51,042 nt of DNA from Candidatus Omnitrophota bacterium. Lineage in GTDB: Bacteria > Omnitrophota > Gorgyraeia > Pluralincolimonadales > Pluralincolimonadaceae. Under the pieces are notes generated by a model. It was given only the letters and a program-made list of their open reading frames with translations, was not told the origin of the DNA and did not search any database. The translations under genes and the position numbers were made by a program. The stretch covers positions 1 through 51,042 of the forward strand of contig JAUYOH010000158.1 in NCBI GenBank assembly GCA_030695925.1, read 5' to 3'. Of this stretch, positions 32,389 to 41,670 are shown in pieces (positions within the stretch are counted from its first letter, which is position 1; the number at the start of each line of letters is the position of its first letter).

Positions 32389-33364
32389 GTCCCGGCGGTA
32401 CGCCGGGAGGGTCGCGATAACGATCGGAGACCCGTTCGGTATAGGCCCTGAGGTAGTCCTGAAAGCATTGGCAAGCCGTAAATTACGCGGGCTTGCCAAT
32501 TTTTTGATCATCGGTGACAGGTCCGTCCTTTACTCCTTACCGAAATTTCTCAACGCCGCCATAAGAACGAATCCGCATATCTCCATCGCCGATTTAAGAC
32601 TGATAAGCGAAGGCGCGATAAGATGGGGGCGGCGATCGGCTCTCTCAGGCAGGGCCTCCTTGGCGTACATAGACTACGCGCTTAAACTTATTAAAGATGA
32701 CCAAGCGGATTGCCTGGTCACGGCACCCGTAAGCAAAGAAGCGATATCCCGCACCGGGGTAGAGTTTTCAGGGCATACCGAATATATCGCGAAGGCGTTC
32801 AAGACGGATAAATTCGCTATGATGCTTATGGGCGGCCCGTTAAGGGTCACGCTCGTGACAAGACATCTTCCGTTAAAGGCCGTCGCGAAGGCCATAACAG
32901 AAGAAGAAATATCAGACTGCATAGAGTTAAGCCACGCGGCGCTTAAGAGATATTTTGGGATAAACCGCCCCAGGATCGGTGTGGCCAGCTTAAATCCACA
33001 CGGCGGCGAAGGCGGTTCGATAGGAAAAGAGGAAGAGCGCGTCATAAAGCCGGCGGTGGCGCGGGCGAAGAAGCGTTTTAAGGACATTACCGGGCCGGTT
33101 TCCTCCGAGGCGTTGTTTTACGAGGCGTTCCGCGGGAGGTTAGACTGCGTCATAGCGATGTATCACGATCAGGGGCTTACTCCGCTTAAGATGGTCGCGC
33201 GCGATAAGAGCGTCAACGTGACATTAGGACTTCCGTTTGTGCGCACCTCACCGGGACACGGCACAGCTTTCGATATCGCGGGGAAGGGTCTTGCGAATGC
33301 CGAGTCGATGATCGAAGCGGTAAATCTGGCGATAGAGATGCATAAAAAGGGAGGGCGGTCTTAG
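32366..33364 (+). CDS. pdxA: 4-hydroxythreonine-4-phosphate dehydrogenase
   Basis: The 332-residue enzyme acts in pyridoxal phosphate synthesis. It shows ITIGDPFGIGPEVVLKA (the cofactor and substrate loop), the metal His in FSGHTEYIAK, LNPHGGEGGSIGKEE and AMYHDQGLTPLKM. The ATG at 32366 overlaps surA by 23 bases and is the only canonical start before the conserved RVAITIGDP strand. A GC-rich hairpin lies in the first codons after the surA stop, followed by a Shine-Dalgarno-like GGGAGGG that has no ATG, GTG or TTG behind it in frame. Confidence 0.92.
   Translation: MPSYSLNRSRRYAGRVAITIGDPFGIGPEVVLKALASRKLRGLANFLIIGDRSVLYSLPKFLNAAIRTNPHISIADLRLISEGAIRWGRRSALSGRASLAYIDYALKLIKDDQADCLVTAPVSKEAISRTGVEFSGHTEYIAKAFKTDKFAMMLMGGPLRVTLVTRHLPLKAVAKAITEEEISDCIELSHAALKRYFGINRPRIGVASLNPHGGEGGSIGKEEERVIKPAVARAKKRFKDITGPVSSEALFYEAFRGRLDCVIAMYHDQGLTPLKMVARDKSVNVTLGLPFVRTSPGHGTAFDIAGKGLANAESMIEAVNLAIEMHKKGGRS
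32390..32408 (+). other. GC-rich hairpin in the 5' part of pdxA
   Basis: TCCCGGCG (32390-32397) pairs with CGCCGGGA (32401-32408) around GTA, directly after the surA stop. No T-run follows, so it is not a standard terminator. It could slow decay from the 3' side or adjust pdxA translation. Confidence 0.4.
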
Positions 33365-33366
33365 AA

Positions 33367-34218
33367 TTGCTGACCTCGGCGGAATTAAAAGCCGTCTTAG
33401 CGCGGTACGAGATAAGGCCCAAGAAATATTTGGGCCAGAATTTTTTAGTCGATCAGAAGGTAGCCGATGAGATAATCGGGACATGCCGGCTTGAGAACAC
33501 GGATTGGGTCCTGGAGATCGGCCCCGGCCTGGGTGCTTTGACCCGGGGGATCGCAGGCTCGGTCAAGAAAGTCATCGCGGTCGAAAAAGACAGAAGAGTC
33601 TGCGCTGCCCTGCTTGAATTAATGAAAGGATTCGGAAATATACAGATCATACGCGAAGATTTTCTGGAACTGGATTTAGCCCGTGCGCTCTCGGAATGCC
33701 CGCCCAAGATAAAGGCGATAGGAAACCTTCCGTATTATATAACGACACCGATAATAGAGAAACTGATAATAAACAAGGATAACTTCAGTTCCATATTTGT
33801 CACGGTCCAGAAGGAAGTGGGTGACAGGATACGCGCGAAGCCCGGTAGGAAGGATTATGGATCGTTTTCCTGCTTCGTGCAATTTCACGCGAGCCCGGTT
33901 GTCTTACTGGACATAGGCAAACGCGCCTTTTATCCCCAGCCCGCGGTGGATTCCGTATTCATGGAATTGTCAGTTCTACCTAAACCGCCGGTTCAGGTGG
34001 ATAATATCGAGAGGTTTTTCACGATCACAAGGGCTGCTTTCGGGAAAAGAAGGAAGACGATACTTAATTCGCTCTCTTACTGCGGATCCCTCGGTTTAGA
34101 TAAGAGCGGTGTGGCCGCTTTACTGGAGCGCGCCGGCATAAAACCCACCGCGAGGGCAGAAGAACTTTCACTTGATGATTTCGCCAGAATTTGCAATGCC
34201 GTCAATCTCGAGGTTTAG
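33367..34218 (+). CDS. rsmA: 16S rRNA dimethyladenosine transferase
   Basis: The 283-residue methyltransferase dimethylates two adjacent adenosines in helix 45 of 16S rRNA. Motifs: KKYLGQNFLVD (18-28), EIGPGLGALT (SAM motif I), REDFLELDL and the catalytic NLPYYITTPI (NxPY). The start is TTG at 33367, 3 nt after the pdxA stop, with GGGAGGG upstream. No ATG precedes the conserved LGQNF motif in this frame. Confidence 0.95.
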   Translation: MLTSAELKAVLARYEIRPKKYLGQNFLVDQKVADEIIGTCRLENTDWVLEIGPGLGALTRGIAGSVKKVIAVEKDRRVCAALLELMKGFGNIQIIREDFLELDLARALSECPPKIKAIGNLPYYITTPIIEKLIINKDNFSSIFVTVQKEVGDRIRAKPGRKDYGSFSCFVQFHASPVVLLDIGKRAFYPQPAVDSVFMELSVLPKPPVQVDNIERFFTITRAAFGKRRKTILNSLSYCGSLGLDKSGVAALLERAGIKPTARAEELSLDDFARICNAVNLEV

Positions 34219-34255
34219 CCGAGAGATTGACAATCTACGTAACTTATGATAATTT
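34201..34255 (+). promoter_or_regulatory. Inverted repeat and candidate promoter before gatC
   Basis: GTCAATCTC (34201-34209) and GAGATTGAC (34223-34231) form a perfect 9-bp inverted repeat across the rsmA stop. The right arm includes most of a TTGACA -35 (34227-34232). Possible -10 elements are GATAAT (34248-34253, 15-base spacing) or TAATTT (34250-34255, 17-base spacing). The repeat could mask or regulate the promoter. Confidence 0.5.
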
Positions 34256-34266
34256 AGAAGGTTAAG

Positions 34267-34560
34267 ATGAGTATAAAGGAAGACAAGGTAAGATATATCG
34301 CACGGCTCGCGAGGATCAAATTAAGCGAAAAAGAGGTAAAACTTTTCTCGCACCAGTTGGACGATATCCTTGCCTACGTGGAAAAATTGAATAAGCTCGA
34401 TATACAGAAAGAGACTCCGCCTATGAGTCATCCCCATCTTCCTTCTAATCCCTTGAGGGTGGATGAGGTTAAACCGTCTCTCTCAAGCGAAACGGCATTA
34501 AAGAATGCCCCCCAAAGGAGAGGCGATTTCTTCCAGGTCCCGAAGATCATAGAAGATTAA
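34267..34560 (+). CDS. gatC: Asp/Glu-tRNA amidotransferase subunit C
   Basis: The 97-residue subunit wraps around GatA and GatB. It has VRYIARLARIKLSEKEVKLF, a linker and the conserved LRVDEVKPSLSSE plus FFQVPKIIED at the C-terminus. It opens the gatCAB operon. Confidence 0.95.
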   Translation: MSIKEDKVRYIARLARIKLSEKEVKLFSHQLDDILAYVEKLNKLDIQKETPPMSHPHLPSNPLRVDEVKPSLSSETALKNAPQRRGDFFQVPKIIED

Positions 34561-34569
34561 TCTGACTTT

Positions 34570-36030
34570 ATGAATAATTTGTATTCATTAACAGCTCACC
34601 AGTTATTAGACCAACTACGGGCAAAGGGCGTCTCGTCCGAAGAGATCGTCGAATCCGTCTCTGAAAGAGCGGGGTCGGTAGACAAAAAAGTAAAGGCGTA
34701 TGTCGTTCTCGAGACAGAGCGCGCGATAAAGCAGGCAAAGGAATCGACCCTTAATAAATCAGACGGCAAATTAAAAGGGATCCCGGTTGCGATAAAAGAT
34801 AATATCTGCGTTGAGGGCGAACTTACCACCTGCGCATCGAAGATATTGAAGGGTTTCAGGCCGCCGTATAATGCCACAGTAATAGATAAATTATTAAATG
34901 CCGGTGCCATACTCATGGGCAAGACGAATATGGACGAGTTCGCGTTCGGTTCTTCGTGCGAGAGCTCGGCCTACTATCCGACATTAAACCCATGGGATCT
35001 GGAGCGGATCCCCGGCGGCTCAAGCGGCGGCTCAGCCGCGGCTGTGGCGGCCGATGAGGCAATAATGGCGCTCGGCTCTGATACCGGCGGCTCGATAAGG
35101 CAGCCGGCCGCCCTATGCGGTGTCGTCGGAATGAAGCCGACTTACGGGAGAGTTTCAAGATACGGTCTTATCGCGTTTGCGTCGAGCTTGGACCAGATAG
35201 GGCCCATTACAAAAGATGTCCGTGATGCGGCGCTTCTTTTAAGCGTTATTGCCGGATTTGATAATAAAGATTCCACGTCTGTATCGCCGAAGAAAGACGA
35301 GACGGATTATCTGAAGTTTTTGGAAAATGATGTTAAAGGCATAAAGATAGGCATACCGAAAGAGTATTTTGTACCGGGTATGGATAAAGAAGTCGAGCGC
35401 GCTGTCAGGGAAGCGGTAACCTTATTCAGGGATCTAGGGGCGGAGATCGTCGACATTTCTCTGCCGCACACGGAATACGCGGTCGCGGTTTATTACATCA
35501 TAGCGACTGCCGAGGCCTCATCGAATCTGGCCCGGTTTGACGGTGTTGAGTATGGTTACAGGTGCGGTAACCCGGAAAATATATTGGATATGTATGAGAG
35601 GACGCGCGGCGAGGGATTCGGGCCCGAGGCCAAGAGAAGGATAATGCTCGGCACTCATGTGCTCTCAAGCGGTTATTACGACGCTTATTATTTAAAAGCG
35701 CAAAAGGTAAGGCGTTTAATAAAAGATGATTTCGACCGCGTATTCGAAAGCGGGATCGATTGCATATTGACTCCGACCTCGCCCACAGCCGCCTTCAGGG
35801 TGGGTGAGAAGAGCGCCGATCCCTTATCGATGTATCTTTCCGATATCTTTACGATCTCGGTAAATCTGGCGGGTGTGCCCGCTATCTCCGTGCCGTGCGG
35901 TTTTACGAAAACCAATCTTCCGATCGGGATGCAGCTTATAGGTAATTTCTTCGAAGAGGGGAAATTGTTTAAAGCGGCATATACTTACGAACAAAACACC
36001 GATTGGCGCAAGAGGAAGCCGAAACTATAA
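34570..36030 (+). CDS. gatA: Asp/Glu-tRNA amidotransferase subunit A
   Basis: The 486-residue amidase releases ammonia from glutamine for GatB. The amidase-signature Ser-cisSer-Lys triad is visible: Lys in [11 protein letters not shown], the cis Ser in [13 protein letters not shown] and the nucleophile Ser just after it (SDTGGS), with the glycine-rich [15 protein letters not shown] stretch before. [10 protein letters not shown] is also present. Together with GatB and GatC it converts Glu-tRNA(Gln) or Asp-tRNA(Asn), implying that GlnRS or AsnRS may be missing in this organism. Confidence 0.97.
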   Translation: MNNLYSLTAHQLLDQLRAKGVSSEEIVESVSERAGSVDKKVKAYVVLETERAIKQAKESTLNKSDGKLKGIPVAIKDNICVEGELTTCASKILKGFRPPYNATVIDKLLNAGAILMGKTNMDEFAFGSSCESSAYYPTLNPWDLERIPGGSSGGSAAAVAADEAIMALGSDTGGSIRQPAALCGVVGMKPTYGRVSRYGLIAFASSLDQIGPITKDVRDAALLLSVIAGFDNKDSTSVSPKKDETDYLKFLENDVKGIKIGIPKEYFVPGMDKEVERAVREAVTLFRDLGAEIVDISLPHTEYAVAVYYIIATAEASSNLARFDGVEYGYRCGNPENILDMYERTRGEGFGPEAKRRIMLGTHVLSSGYYDAYYLKAQKVRRLIKDDFDRVFESGIDCILTPTSPTAAFRVGEKSADPLSMYLSDIFTISVNLAGVPAISVPCGFTKTNLPIGMQLIGNFFEEGKLFKAAYTYEQNTDWRKRKPKL

Positions 36031-36031
36031 T

Positions 36032-37468
36032 ATGTCATACGAACCGGTCATCGGTCTGGAGGTACACGTCCAGTTAAAGACCAGATCAAAGATGTTCTGC
36101 GGTTGCCCAACGGAATTCGGGGCGCCGCCGAACACACAGACCTGTCCCGTATGCTTAGGCTTTCCCGGCTCATTGCCGGTACTTAACGAGACGGCCTTAT
36201 TGAGCGCCCTTAAAGTCGCGCACGCGGTCGATTGCTCTATCTCGCAGCAGATGAAATTCCACAGAAAAAATTATTTTTATCCCGATCTGCCGAAGAATTA
36301 TCAGATCTCACAATACGATGAACCTATGTCGGAGCGCGGACACCTCAGTATAAAAGTAAATGGCGCGGAAAAGACCATAAGGATAAAACGGGTCCATCTG
36401 GAGGAAGACGCGGGAAAGCTTATTCATGAAGAAGGAGAAAACTCCAGCCTCGTGGATTTTAATCGTTCAGGCATGCCATTGCTTGAGATAGTAAGCGAAC
36501 CCGATATAAATTCGCCCGACGAGGCGCATGAATATTTAACCGCGTTGAAATTACTATTGAGATATCTGGATATCTCGGATTGCGACATGGAGAAAGGAAG
36601 CCTCCGCTGTGACGCCAATATCTCGGTCAGAAAAAAGGGAGAGACATCTTTAGGCGTTAAGGCAGAGATAAAGAACATGAATTCCTTCAAAGGGGTTCAG
36701 GCGGCCCTGGAATACGAATTCAAGCGCCAGGTAAAATGCATCGAAGACGGGGAGAGGATAATCCAGGAGACACGGCTTTGGGATCCCGATAAAGCCGTTA
36801 CGGTTTCTATGCGCTCGAAAGAAGAGGCTCATGATTATAGATATTTTCCCGAACCGGATCTCGTTCCTTTTACCCTGCCCAAGGATATGCAGGAGGCGGC
36901 CAAGAGGTCTCTTCCCGAATTTCCGGAGACCAGGAAGAGAAGATTTATCGATAAGTTAGGCCTGCCCGAATACGACGCAGAGGTGCTGATTCAGGACAAG
37001 GACCTCTCCGATTATTTTGAGGACTGCCTGAAATTTTATGATAAGCCCAAGACCGTATCGAACTGGATAATGGGAGGTATCTCGGCATTCTTAAACGCGA
37101 AGGCGTTGCGGATTAAAGATATCAAGTTAAAGGTAAAGCCGCAGGCGCTCGCCGGCCTCTTTAGAGAGATCGATTCAGGCAGGATAAGCGGCAAGATGGC
37201 CAAGGACGTTATCTTGGAGATGCTTGAGACGGGTAAGGACGCGAGCAAAATTATAGAAGAAAAAGGCCTCGCGCAGATATCGGACGGCGCCTCGCTTGAT
37301 AAAGTGGCGGATGAGGTCATTGCGGAGAATAAAAAGACGGCGGAGGATTTTCTTAAAGGAAAAGAAAACGCGCTTATGTTTCTGGTCGGGCAGGTCATGA
37401 AGAAGACAAAGGGCAGGGCCAATCCGGCCGTCATCAACGAGATTTTAAGACGTAAACTTTCAAAATAG
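36032..37468 (+). CDS. gatB: Asp/Glu-tRNA amidotransferase subunit B
   Basis: The 478-residue subunit activates the misacylated tRNA. It starts with YEPVIGLEVHVQLKT, contains the zinc-binding CGCPTEFG and CPVCLGFPG cysteines, KNYFYPDLPKNYQISQ, and the C-terminal YqeY-like tail domain (from about 340). It starts 1 nt after the gatA stop. Confidence 0.98.
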   Translation: MSYEPVIGLEVHVQLKTRSKMFCGCPTEFGAPPNTQTCPVCLGFPGSLPVLNETALLSALKVAHAVDCSISQQMKFHRKNYFYPDLPKNYQISQYDEPMSERGHLSIKVNGAEKTIRIKRVHLEEDAGKLIHEEGENSSLVDFNRSGMPLLEIVSEPDINSPDEAHEYLTALKLLLRYLDISDCDMEKGSLRCDANISVRKKGETSLGVKAEIKNMNSFKGVQAALEYEFKRQVKCIEDGERIIQETRLWDPDKAVTVSMRSKEEAHDYRYFPEPDLVPFTLPKDMQEAAKRSLPEFPETRKRRFIDKLGLPEYDAEVLIQDKDLSDYFEDCLKFYDKPKTVSNWIMGGISAFLNAKALRIKDIKLKVKPQALAGLFREIDSGRISGKMAKDVILEMLETGKDASKIIEEKGLAQISDGASLDKVADEVIAENKKTAEDFLKGKENALMFLVGQVMKKTKGRANPAVINEILRRKLSK

Positions 37469-37493
37469 GCATAACCAAGGGGAGGGAGTGAAT

Positions 37494-38768
37494 ATGCGCA
37501 GCAGAAGATTTGTTATCCTTGTCGTTATCTTAATTTTAGCGGTCTGTGGTTCGCTGACGTTTGCCGCGCCGGAAAAAGAAGAAGATATCTATAAGCACCT
37601 CGAGCTCTTCTCGGATGTGATTTCGATAGTCCGCGCCGAATATGTTGAGGACGTAAAATCAAAAGACCTCATCTACGGGGCGATGAAAGGTATGATACAG
37701 TCCCTCGACAAGTACAGCGAATTCATGGACCCCGAGACCTACACCGAGATGAAGGTCGAGACAGAGGGCGAGTTCGGCGGGATCGGGATAGAGATCGCCA
37801 TTAAAGACGATATGCTGACCGTCATCGCTCCTATAGAAGACACGCCGGCGTATAAAGCGGGATTGAAAGCCGGCGACCGGATCGTCAAGATAGATAAAGA
37901 CATCACCCGGGGAATCACGCTATTGGAAGCGGTCAAGAAACTTCGCGGCAAACCCGGCACGCAGATCCCACTGACGGCCTTAAGAGAAAGCGAAGGTAAG
38001 ATCCTGGAGTTTACGATAACAAGGGACATCATTAAAGTAAAATCGATAAGGAAAGCGGAGATATTAGAGGACAAGATCGGCTACATCAGGCTTAGTGTCT
38101 TTCAGGAGCGCTCCGCGAAAGATCTGGAAGACGCCCTTGTCGAATTAGAGAAGAAGGGCATGGACAGTTTGATATTAGATTTGAGGAATGATCCGGGTGG
38201 CCTCTTGAATGTCGCGGCCGACGTAACCGGTAAGTTTCTGCCGTCAGGAGAGATGATAGTTTATACCAAGGGTAGGGACAAGAGGCAGAATATGGAATTC
38301 AAGGCGAAAGACAAAAAGCCGCGTACCGAATACCCTCTTGTCGTCCTTGTCGATCAGGGTTCGGCGTCCGGTTCCGAGATAGTAGCCGGCGCTATACAGG
38401 ACCATAGGCGCGGTATAATAGTGGGTACTAAGACCTTCGGCAAAGGCTCTGTCCAGACCGTCATCCCGCTCCCCGACGGTTCGGCCCTGCGCCTTACGAC
38501 AAGTAAATACTATACGCCCGGCGGCCGCTCTATACATGGCGAGGGGATCGTCCCGGATATAGTCATTGAACGCGAAGAGAAGAGCAAAGAAGAATCGAAG
38601 GCGAAGCCGGAGGAGGTATTCGAGAAGCTGGAAGAAACGCCGCCGGTTGACAATAAAGAAGGCGCCAAGCCCTCCGTAAAGAAAGAGGAATACGATAATC
38701 AATTGCAGCGCGCGGTGGACGTCATAAAGACGATGAAGATATACAAGACATTCAGCATGAAGAAATGA
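37494..38768 (+). CDS. ctpA: C-terminal processing protease (S41, CtpA-like)
   Basis: The 424-residue exported serine protease has a signal peptide (about 1-25, ending LTFAAPE), a PDZ domain (about 95-175, GIGIEIAIKDDMLTVIAPI and AGLKAGDRIVKI) and the S41 catalytic domain with Ser in DQGSASGSEIVAGA and Lys in GTKTFGKGSVQT. A charged linker (about 365-400) precedes a short C-terminal helix. GGGGAGGGA lies 6-7 nt before the ATG at 37494; an in-frame GTG at 37488 overlaps that site and is rejected. Its end overlaps the next gene (ATGA). Confidence 0.94.
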   Translation: MRSRRFVILVVILILAVCGSLTFAAPEKEEDIYKHLELFSDVISIVRAEYVEDVKSKDLIYGAMKGMIQSLDKYSEFMDPETYTEMKVETEGEFGGIGIEIAIKDDMLTVIAPIEDTPAYKAGLKAGDRIVKIDKDITRGITLLEAVKKLRGKPGTQIPLTALRESEGKILEFTITRDIIKVKSIRKAEILEDKIGYIRLSVFQERSAKDLEDALVELEKKGMDSLILDLRNDPGGLLNVAADVTGKFLPSGEMIVYTKGRDKRQNMEFKAKDKKPRTEYPLVVLVDQGSASGSEIVAGAIQDHRRGIIVGTKTFGKGSVQTVIPLPDGSALRLTTSKYYTPGGRSIHGEGIVPDIVIEREEKSKEESKAKPEEVFEKLEETPPVDNKEGAKPSVKKEEYDNQLQRAVDVIKTMKIYKTFSMKK

Positions 38769-39883
38769 AAAGAAACGTCTTTTACAATTTAATAGTCATA
38801 CTTGCGGCGGTAATATGCCTTCTGGTCGGCTTTAACCTCGCTACGTCGGTTTTTCAGAACAAGGCGCTGGATAAGGTTGTGTCTTCAGAACTTGCCAGGA
38901 ATAAGATCTTCAAGAGGGACCTCGTCGGGAGAGTCAAGCATGTATATATCGAGAAGAGATACTGGGTATCGGATTCGTTCCCTTTCGAGGATTTCGGCAA
39001 AGCGCTGGAAAATTCGCTAGAGAAAGCGGGCTTCCATTTATTATCCGTCTCGAAATCGAGCAAGGTAAGCGTCGTTAGCGGAAAGAAGGAAGTAAGGGAA
39101 GAAATATCGTATTTGATATCGGAACGCGCGGCCAGCGTCCCCATATTCCGGCTGACCCTAATCCGCAAAGTTCCATATCGCCTTCCGCCTGTAACCAAAG
39201 TTCCTCCGAAGGAACCGGTAAAGGCGAAGCCGAAGGTCGCGATAGTCCTCGATGATTGGGGTTATAATATAAAGAACTTAAACGGCCTCTTAGAGATAGA
39301 TAAGCCCATGACTCTCTCTATCCTTCCGGGCCTGCCGTATTCGACTTTCGTCGCTAATAAAGCCAAAGAGCGTAATTTCGAGGTGATCCTGCATATGCCT
39401 ATGGAGCCGAAGGCCAAGATGAGGCTTGAGTTGAGCACTTTATATATCACCATGCGTGATGACGAGATCAGGTCGAATCTGGCTAAGGCGCTTGAGAGCG
39501 TTTTGTACGCGAAGGGGATATCCAATCACGAAGGGTCGAAGGCGACCGAGGATAGACGTTTGATGAGGGCGGTATTCGGGAAATTAAAGGAAGATAACCT
39601 GTTTTTTCTGGATAGCCTTGTGACGAATGATTCGGTATGCGAGCCGCTCGCCAGAGAAATGAAAGTGAGATTCGCGAAGAGGGATATTTTTTTAGACAAT
39701 GAAAGCAATCCCGCTTATATCAGGAAACAATTCGGGAAATTGATCGATCTGGCGGTCAAAAACGGCGAGGCCGTCGGGATAGGCCACGACAGGCCTAATA
39801 CGATCGCCGTATTAAAAGAGATGATACCGCGGATTGAAGAGAACGGCATAGAGTTGACTTATATATCTGAGCTGGCAAAGTAA
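38765..39883 (+). CDS. Divergent polysaccharide deacetylase (DUF610/YibQ-like)
   Basis: The 372-residue protein has an N-terminal membrane anchor (about 5-28), a variable region and a divergent deacetylase domain (about 155-370). Family motifs: VAIVLDDWGYN, LSILPGLPYS, LHMPMEPK, GISNHEGSKAT, FFLDSLVTNDS, RDIFLDNE and VGIGHDRPNT. The fold is that of NodB-type deacetylases; these proteins commonly neighbour CtpA or murein hydrolase genes, which suggests envelope work. The start overlaps the ctpA stop. Confidence 0.88.
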   Translation: MKRNVFYNLIVILAAVICLLVGFNLATSVFQNKALDKVVSSELARNKIFKRDLVGRVKHVYIEKRYWVSDSFPFEDFGKALENSLEKAGFHLLSVSKSSKVSVVSGKKEVREEISYLISERAASVPIFRLTLIRKVPYRLPPVTKVPPKEPVKAKPKVAIVLDDWGYNIKNLNGLLEIDKPMTLSILPGLPYSTFVANKAKERNFEVILHMPMEPKAKMRLELSTLYITMRDDEIRSNLAKALESVLYAKGISNHEGSKATEDRRLMRAVFGKLKEDNLFFLDSLVTNDSVCEPLAREMKVRFAKRDIFLDNESNPAYIRKQFGKLIDLAVKNGEAVGIGHDRPNTIAVLKEMIPRIEENGIELTYISELAK

Positions 39884-39884
39884 A

Positions 39885-39933
39885 CCCCTCACCTTAATCC
39901 TCTCCCCAAGGGGGAGAGGGAAGGGAGAGGGGG
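39885..39933. repeat. REP-like imperfect palindrome
   Basis: CCTCTCCCC (39899-39907) pairs with GGGGAGAGG (39911-39919), and the flanks add CCCCTC (39885-39890) with GAGGGG (39927-39932) and CCTT with AAGG. The sequence closely resembles a CCCTCACC..CTCTCCC palindrome that recurs in intergenic regions of many unrelated bacteria. It lies in the gap before tsaD and is the only copy seen here, apart from a partial AAGGGAGAGGGGG-like half at about 41650. Confidence 0.75.
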
Positions 39934-39957
39934 TATACAAGGATTAATTAAACCAAA

Positions 39958-40953
39958 ATGTTGACACTAGGTATCGAGACATCCTGCGATGAGACCGGAG
40001 CAAGCGTCGTCAAAGACGGTAGAGAGATCCTTTCCAATACGGTCGCCTCTTCGCTTGAATTCCACAAGAGATACGGCGGCGTAGTCCCTGAGATAGCCAC
40101 ACGCTACCACGTGGAAGTAATAGATTATGTGGTAAAAGATTCTTTAAAGAAAGCAGAGGCCAAATTGAAGGACATCGATTTAGTGGCCGTCACCCGCGGG
40201 CCGGGGTTGGTGGGGTCACTGTTGGTCGGCGTCTCTTTCGCCAAGGCCCTGAGCTATTCTTTGGATATCCCTTTGATAGGGGTAAACCATCTTTGGGCGC
40301 ATCTGTATTCGGGACTTATAGAGAAACCTGACATAAGATTTCCGTTCATCGGCCTTGTCGTCTCGGGCGGGCACACAAGCCTTGTATTTTGCGAAAATGC
40401 GGGTAAATTTAAATTATTAGGGCAGACAAAGGACGACGCCGCGGGTGAGGCGTTTGATAAGGTCGCGAAGGTCTTGGGATTGGGCTATCCCGGCGGACCG
40501 GCGATCGAGAGAGCGGCAAGGCAAGGCAACCCCTATGCGATAAAATTCGCGCCGGCATATTTAGGCGAAGATTCTTACGATTTTAGTTTCAGCGGAATAA
40601 AAACCGCTGTATTATATTACATAAAAGCCCACAGGTTGAACAGGAAGGTCATAGCGAATATCGCGGCGGGATTTCAGAAGGCGGTCGTTGATTGCCTCAT
40701 TGCCAAGGCGATAGACGCCTGTAAGGCTAAGGGTGTGGCGACGTTGGTCGTCGGCGGGGGTGTTGGCGCAAATATACTTTTAAGGCAGGACCTGACGCGG
40801 GAAGGGCGCGCTAACGGTATCGATGTCATATTTCCCTCTTTTGAACTTTCGCTCGATAACGCTGCGATGGTCGCGGCGATGGGTTACAGGTTGTTTAAGG
40901 GAAGAGTCAGGTCGAGATCAGGTCTCTCAGCGGAACCGAATTTGAGAATTTGA
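39958..40953 (+). CDS. tsaD: tRNA t6A37 threonylcarbamoyltransferase TsaD
   Basis: The 331-residue ASKHA-fold enzyme transfers threonylcarbamoyl to A37 of ANN-decoding tRNAs. Motifs: GIETSCDETGASVV, VTRGPGLVGSLLVG, the metal-binding HLWAH, VVSGGHTSLV, DDAAGEAFDKVAK and VGGGVGAN. Length matches the family. GGATTAATT with a weak AAGGA lies upstream of the ATG. Confidence 0.97.
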   Translation: MLTLGIETSCDETGASVVKDGREILSNTVASSLEFHKRYGGVVPEIATRYHVEVIDYVVKDSLKKAEAKLKDIDLVAVTRGPGLVGSLLVGVSFAKALSYSLDIPLIGVNHLWAHLYSGLIEKPDIRFPFIGLVVSGGHTSLVFCENAGKFKLLGQTKDDAAGEAFDKVAKVLGLGYPGGPAIERAARQGNPYAIKFAPAYLGEDSYDFSFSGIKTAVLYYIKAHRLNRKVIANIAAGFQKAVVDCLIAKAIDACKAKGVATLVVGGGVGANILLRQDLTREGRANGIDVIFPSFELSLDNAAMVAAMGYRLFKGRVRSRSGLSAEPNLRI

Positions 40954-40965
40954 TAGGAGAGAAAG

Positions 40966-41640
40966 ATGGTAAGCCAATACGAGATGATAGCAAGGCTGTT
41001 CTTGGCCGCTATATTAAGCGGTCTGGTCGGTTATGAACGTGAGATCCACGGCAGGCTCGCGGGCTTCAGGACGCATATCCTGGTCTGTGTCGGCTCGACA
41101 TTAATCATGTTGACGTCTATGTACATATTCGATATATACCAGGGCCGTGCCACACCCGATCCCGCGCGTATCGCCGCGCAGGTCGTAAGCGGAATAGGTT
41201 TTTTGGGTGCGGGCACCATAATAAGATTTAAGGCCTCTGTCCGCGGGCTTACCACCGCGGCGAGCCTCTGGACCATAGCCGGGATAGGCTTGGCGGTCGG
41301 AAGCGGGCTATACGTGCCGGCCACCGTTACGACGGTCATAGTGCTTGCGACACTGTTTTTCCTGAATATATTCGAGAAATCACTGATAAGGAAGGATTGG
41401 TATAAATTGATCGCGGTCGAGACCAAGGCGGGTGCTTCGCAACTTGAAGAAATACGCTCGGTCTTGGGCGAATACGAGGTAGAGATAAAAGATTTCGAGG
41501 TCCAGAAATCGGCTTCACCGGACAATCTGGTCCTGAAGATAAGCCTTAAATTATTGACGTCCGAATATGACGAAGAGATCATCTCCAGGATACGCCAGCT
41601 CGACGGAATAAAGAAGGTAAACTGGATGGCTGTTCCGTAA
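40966..41640 (+). CDS. MgtC/SapB family membrane protein
   Basis: The 224-residue protein has an N-terminal MgtC membrane domain with four predicted helices (about 5-135), with GYEREIHGRLAGFRTHILVC, GIGFLGAGTIIR and VRGLTTAASLWTIAGIGLA, then a small ACT-like cytoplasmic domain (about 145-224). The family includes Mg2+-linked virulence factors, but function differs between members. GAGAGAAAG lies before the ATG. It is the second gene in the window tied to magnesium besides corA. Confidence 0.92.
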   Translation: MVSQYEMIARLFLAAILSGLVGYEREIHGRLAGFRTHILVCVGSTLIMLTSMYIFDIYQGRATPDPARIAAQVVSGIGFLGAGTIIRFKASVRGLTTAASLWTIAGIGLAVGSGLYVPATVTTVIVLATLFFLNIFEKSLIRKDWYKLIAVETKAGASQLEEIRSVLGEYEVEIKDFEVQKSASPDNLVLKISLKLLTSEYDEEIISRIRQLDGIKKVNWMAVP

Positions 41641-41670
41641 CAATACGGAAAGGGAGAGGGGGTGTTTTAA

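Noticed and set aside
32401-32420. AUA start for pdxA after GGGAGGG
   Set aside because: It would remove residues of the conserved first strand (RVAITIGDP); the overlapping ATG at 32366 keeps it, and overlaps are common here.
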